This document shows positions 15,566-16,657 of a DNA stretch of 16,657 nt, piece after piece (within the stretch, counting starts at the first letter, position 1; each line of letters starts with the position of its first letter). The notes under the pieces were generated by a model. It saw only the letters and a list, made by a program, of their open reading frames with translations, was not told the origin of the DNA and did not search any database. The translations under genes and the position numbers were made by a program. The DNA is from Bacillota bacterium (GTDB lineage Bacteria > Bacillota > Desulfitobacteriia > Desulfitobacteriales > Desulfitobacteriaceae), in assembly GCA_023390635.1 (NCBI GenBank), contig JAEWCM010000212.1, positions 1 to 16,657 on the forward strand. Direction: 5' to 3'.

Positions 15566-15607
15566 GCCTGTCCAAGAATCAGCGACGTCGCAGATTCTTG
15601 GACAGGC
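15566..15607. repeat. 42-bp near-perfect palindrome
   Basis: GCCTGTCCAAGAATC at 15566-15580 is the exact reverse complement of 15593-15607. The centre, GCGAC/GTCGC, is also self-complementary, leaving one A/A mismatch (15581/15592). It has no T-run on either strand, so it is not a normal terminator. It lies between the ccdA promoter and the tRNA-Arg promoter. It could be a dispersed palindromic repeat (REP- or MITE-like) or a protein site. Confidence 0.75.
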
Positions 15608-15666
15608 TTTCCGAAATTGCTGCAGATCGTTTTTAGGCGGTTGTAGTACAACTCTTGTGTCTTTGC

Positions 15667-15696
15667 TTGACAGATTACAACAAAGAGAGGTAGAAT
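15667..15696 (+). promoter_or_regulatory. Promoter of tRNA-Arg(CCU) and tadA
   Basis: A perfect TTGACA at 15667-15672 and TAGAAT at 15691-15696 (five of six) are separated by 18 bases. Transcription would start near 15703, about 30 bases before the tRNA. A small perfect dyad, GTTGTA-G-TACAAC at 15640-15652, lies just upstream; its meaning is unknown. Confidence 0.7.
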
Positions 15697-15732
15697 TATA
15701 AAGCATTTGATTAATTATAAATTTTTTGTCTT

Positions 15733-15811
15733 GGCCTCGTAGCTCAGGTGGATAGAGCGGGAGTTTCCTAAACTCTGTCTTGCGGGGGTTCGAGTCCTCC
15801 CGGGGCCACCA
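15733..15811 (+). tRNA. tRNA-Arg(CCU)
   Basis: Acceptor GGCCTCG pairs with CGGGGCC (one G-U), then A and an encoded CCA. The anticodon stem GGAGT/ACTCT holds the loop TTCCTAA, anticodon CCT, which reads AGG. The T-arm contains GGTTCGAGTCC. The last A of CCA is 12 bases before the tadA start, so tRNA and mRNA are probably made as one transcript and separated by processing. Confidence 0.95.
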
Positions 15812-15823
15812 TTTGAGGTAGTT

Positions 15824-16270
15824 ATGCTGCATCAGGACTGGATGAGGATAGCATTAACACAAGCCCGAACGGCATTTGAACTGGGTGAGGTGCCGATTGG
15901 GGCTGTTGTCGTTTATAAGGACAGGGTTGTGGCCTCCGCTCATAATGAGAAGGAACGGAGACAGGACCCTACGGCCCATGCGGAAGTTCTGGCCATACAG
16001 AGAGCGACTGAAGCCTTGGGCACATGGCGTTTATCTGAAGCAGCTCTTTATGTGACGCTGGAGCCCTGCCCCATGTGCGCGGGAGCGATCATTCAAGCTC
16101 GCTTAAGCCGTTTGATTTACGGTGCTGCCGATCTTAAGGGCGGGGGAGCAGGGTCGGTGATGAATGTGCTTGATGTGACCCGCTGGAACCATCGGGTGGA
16201 AGTTACGGCAGGTGTGCTGGAGGAAGAATCGGCAGCTCTGCTGAAGGAGTTTTTCAGAGCCAGACGTTGA
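15824..16270 (+). CDS. tadA: tRNA-specific adenosine deaminase
   Basis: TadA deaminates A34 to inosine in the anticodon of tRNA-Arg(ACG), and acts as a dimer with one zinc per subunit. The 148 residues hold the deaminase signature: HAE (His52, Glu54) in DPTAHAEVLA, and PCPMC with zinc ligands Cys82 and Cys85. The RLIYGAADLKGGGAGS stretch and the NHRVEVTAGVLEEE tail separate TadA from cytidine deaminases. GAGGT four bases before the ATG is close but usable. It lies 12 bases after tRNA-Arg(CCU). In Firmicutes tadA usually stands upstream of the SRP RNA gene and dnaX, which would lie beyond the window. Its substrate tRNA is at 10219-10295. Confidence 0.95.
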   Translation: MLHQDWMRIALTQARTAFELGEVPIGAVVVYKDRVVASAHNEKERRQDPTAHAEVLAIQRATEALGTWRLSEAALYVTLEPCPMCAGAIIQARLSRLIYGAADLKGGGAGSVMNVLDVTRWNHRVEVTAGVLEEESAALLKEFFRARR

Positions 16271-16329
16271 TGGTTAAGTGATCCAAATGTTCATTGTAGC
16301 ATTTGAATCATAGATGGAATTTAATACAT

Positions 16330-16453
16330 GGAGAGATGGCTGAGTTGGTCGAAGGCGCTCGACTCGAAATGTAGTGTGCCAAGTGGAAGCCATGTAGCCG
16401 AAAACCTTGTATCTATGCGGTTTCTGCTGTCCGTGGAGTTCGAATCGGGATAG
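16330..16453 (+). pseudogene. Degenerate tRNA-Ser(CGA)-like sequence
   Basis: The 5' half is a good serine tRNA: acceptor strand GGAGAGAT, D-arm GCTGAGTTGGTCGAAGGC and an anticodon loop CTCGAAA with anticodon CGA at 16365-16367. The 3' anticodon strand TGTAG does not pair properly with CTCGA (two mismatches). The variable region is about 60 bases too long, and a T-loop-like GTTCGAATC at 16438-16446 sits in a stem that does not pair. No 3' acceptor strand complementary to GGAGAGAT follows. It is therefore most likely a decayed gene, sitting just upstream of an intact tRNA with the same anticodon. Confidence 0.7.
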
Positions 16454-16464
16454 ATTTTTGAGCT

Positions 16465-16486
16465 GTTCTATCCGAGTTCTATCCGA
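16465..16486 (+). repeat. Tandem 11-bp duplication
   Basis: GTTCTATCCGA at 16465-16475 is repeated exactly at 16476-16486, directly after the degenerate tRNA. The first copy could also pair with GGATAGA-like bases at about 16447-16455. It looks like a slippage or rearrangement scar. Confidence 0.7.
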
Positions 16487-16509
16487 GGTATTTTGCTAAT
16501 TTAATATTC

Positions 16510-16599
16510 GGAGGGTTGTCCGAGTGGCTTAAGGAGCCGGTCTCGAAAACCGGTGTGCACGTAAGTGTACCTAGGGTTCAAATCCCTAACCCTCCGCCA
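16510..16599 (+). tRNA. tRNA-Ser(CGA)
   Basis: An intact 90-base class II tRNA. The acceptor GGAGGGT pairs with ACCCTCC, followed by G and an encoded CCA. The anticodon stem CCGGT/ACCGG holds the loop CTCGAAA with anticodon CGA, reading UCG. A long variable arm (GTGCACGTAAGTGTAC region) and the T-arm AGGGTTCAAATCCCT follow. It resembles the tRNA-Ser(UGA) at 10127 much more than the broken copy just upstream. Confidence 0.97.
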
Positions 16600-16603
16600 T
16601 CAT

Positions 16604-16634
16604 GGGGCTGCTGATCTTAAAGATTAGCGGCCTC
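16604..16634. other. Strong stem-loop at the window end
   Basis: GGGGCTGCTGATCT at 16604-16617 pairs with 16621-16634 over 14 positions (three G-U pairs) around the loop TAA. No T-run follows, so it is not a clear terminator. Its place after tadA and tRNA-Ser is where Firmicutes often carry the SRP RNA gene, so it might be the 5' part of that RNA. This is a weak inference because the sequence is cut off. Confidence 0.35.
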
Positions 16635-16657
16635 TGCCATTTTGAGCGGCAAAGATT

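Noticed and set aside
15536..15832. Minus-strand 98-codon frame containing WPREDSNPR-like residues
   Set aside because: It runs antisense through tRNA-Arg(CCU). Such frames are a well-known artefact of reading tRNA genes backwards.
16280..16309. Inverted repeat GATCCAAATG / CATTTGAATC after tadA as a terminator
   Set aside because: One mismatch, AT-rich, a 10-base loop and no T-run after it; too weak to call.
16330..16453. tRNA-Ser interrupted by a self-splicing intron
   Set aside because: The extra segment is only about 60 bases, far too short for a group I intron, and the 3' tRNA half does not restore pairing.

Overview
The window reads as a chromosomal origin region of a low-to-moderate GC, Gram-positive-type bacterium. 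The order dnaN - recF - small DUF370 gene - gyrB - gyrA, preceded by an origin-like sequence, is the classical Firmicutes oriC neighbourhood. The pdxS-pdxT-serS-tRNA-Ser block and the later tadA/tRNA-Ser block fit Clostridia, and a Peptococcaceae-like member (Desulfitobacterium/Dehalobacter/Syntrophobotulus type) is my best guess. That placement is inference from gene order and protein character, not from a search.

Layout, left to right. Positions 1-128 hold a DnaA-box-like sequence, a DnaA-trio-like array and AT-rich DNA, which is the likely unwinding side of oriC. Positions 129-2606 carry dnaN, recF and a RemB/YaaB-like gene, packed with tiny gaps or overlaps. A strong promoter and a leader with a perfect 12-bp inverted repeat precede gyrB (TTG start) and gyrA (2742-7139). 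Next come pdxS and pdxT (PLP synthase), then serS, then tRNA-Ser(UGA) and tRNA-Arg(ACG) with their own promoter and a clear terminator near 10315-10347.

Positions 10366-13315 are an accessory module on the minus strand: a half-size ABC exporter and, upstream of it, a 343-aa regulator with a C-terminal ArsR-type winged helix and an unrecognised N-terminal part. Both genes have near-consensus promoters overlapped by related operator-like sequences. A 20-nt element (18/20 identical) lies in both leaders, and a perfect 18-bp-arm palindrome covers the -10 box of the exporter. This is the most system-like part of the window: an apparently autoregulated export module.

Positions 13320-14212 hold an orphan plus-strand terminator, a 19-codon ORF and an N-terminally truncated LuxR/MalT-like regulator, probably a remnant. 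On the minus strand a ccdA-tlpA pair (thiol-redox relay across the membrane) converges on it. Upstream of ccdA are a 42-bp near-perfect palindrome and then tRNA-Arg(CCU), which abuts tadA, the tRNA adenosine deaminase whose classical substrate, tRNA-Arg(ACG), lies earlier in the window. The window ends with a broken tRNA-Ser(CGA)-like sequence, an intact tRNA-Ser(CGA) and a strong stem-loop.

No gene-free stretch exceeds about 300 bases. The larger gaps (13229-13448, 15506-15732, 16271-16509) are described in the features. No CRISPR array, insertion sequence or complete mobile element is visible.
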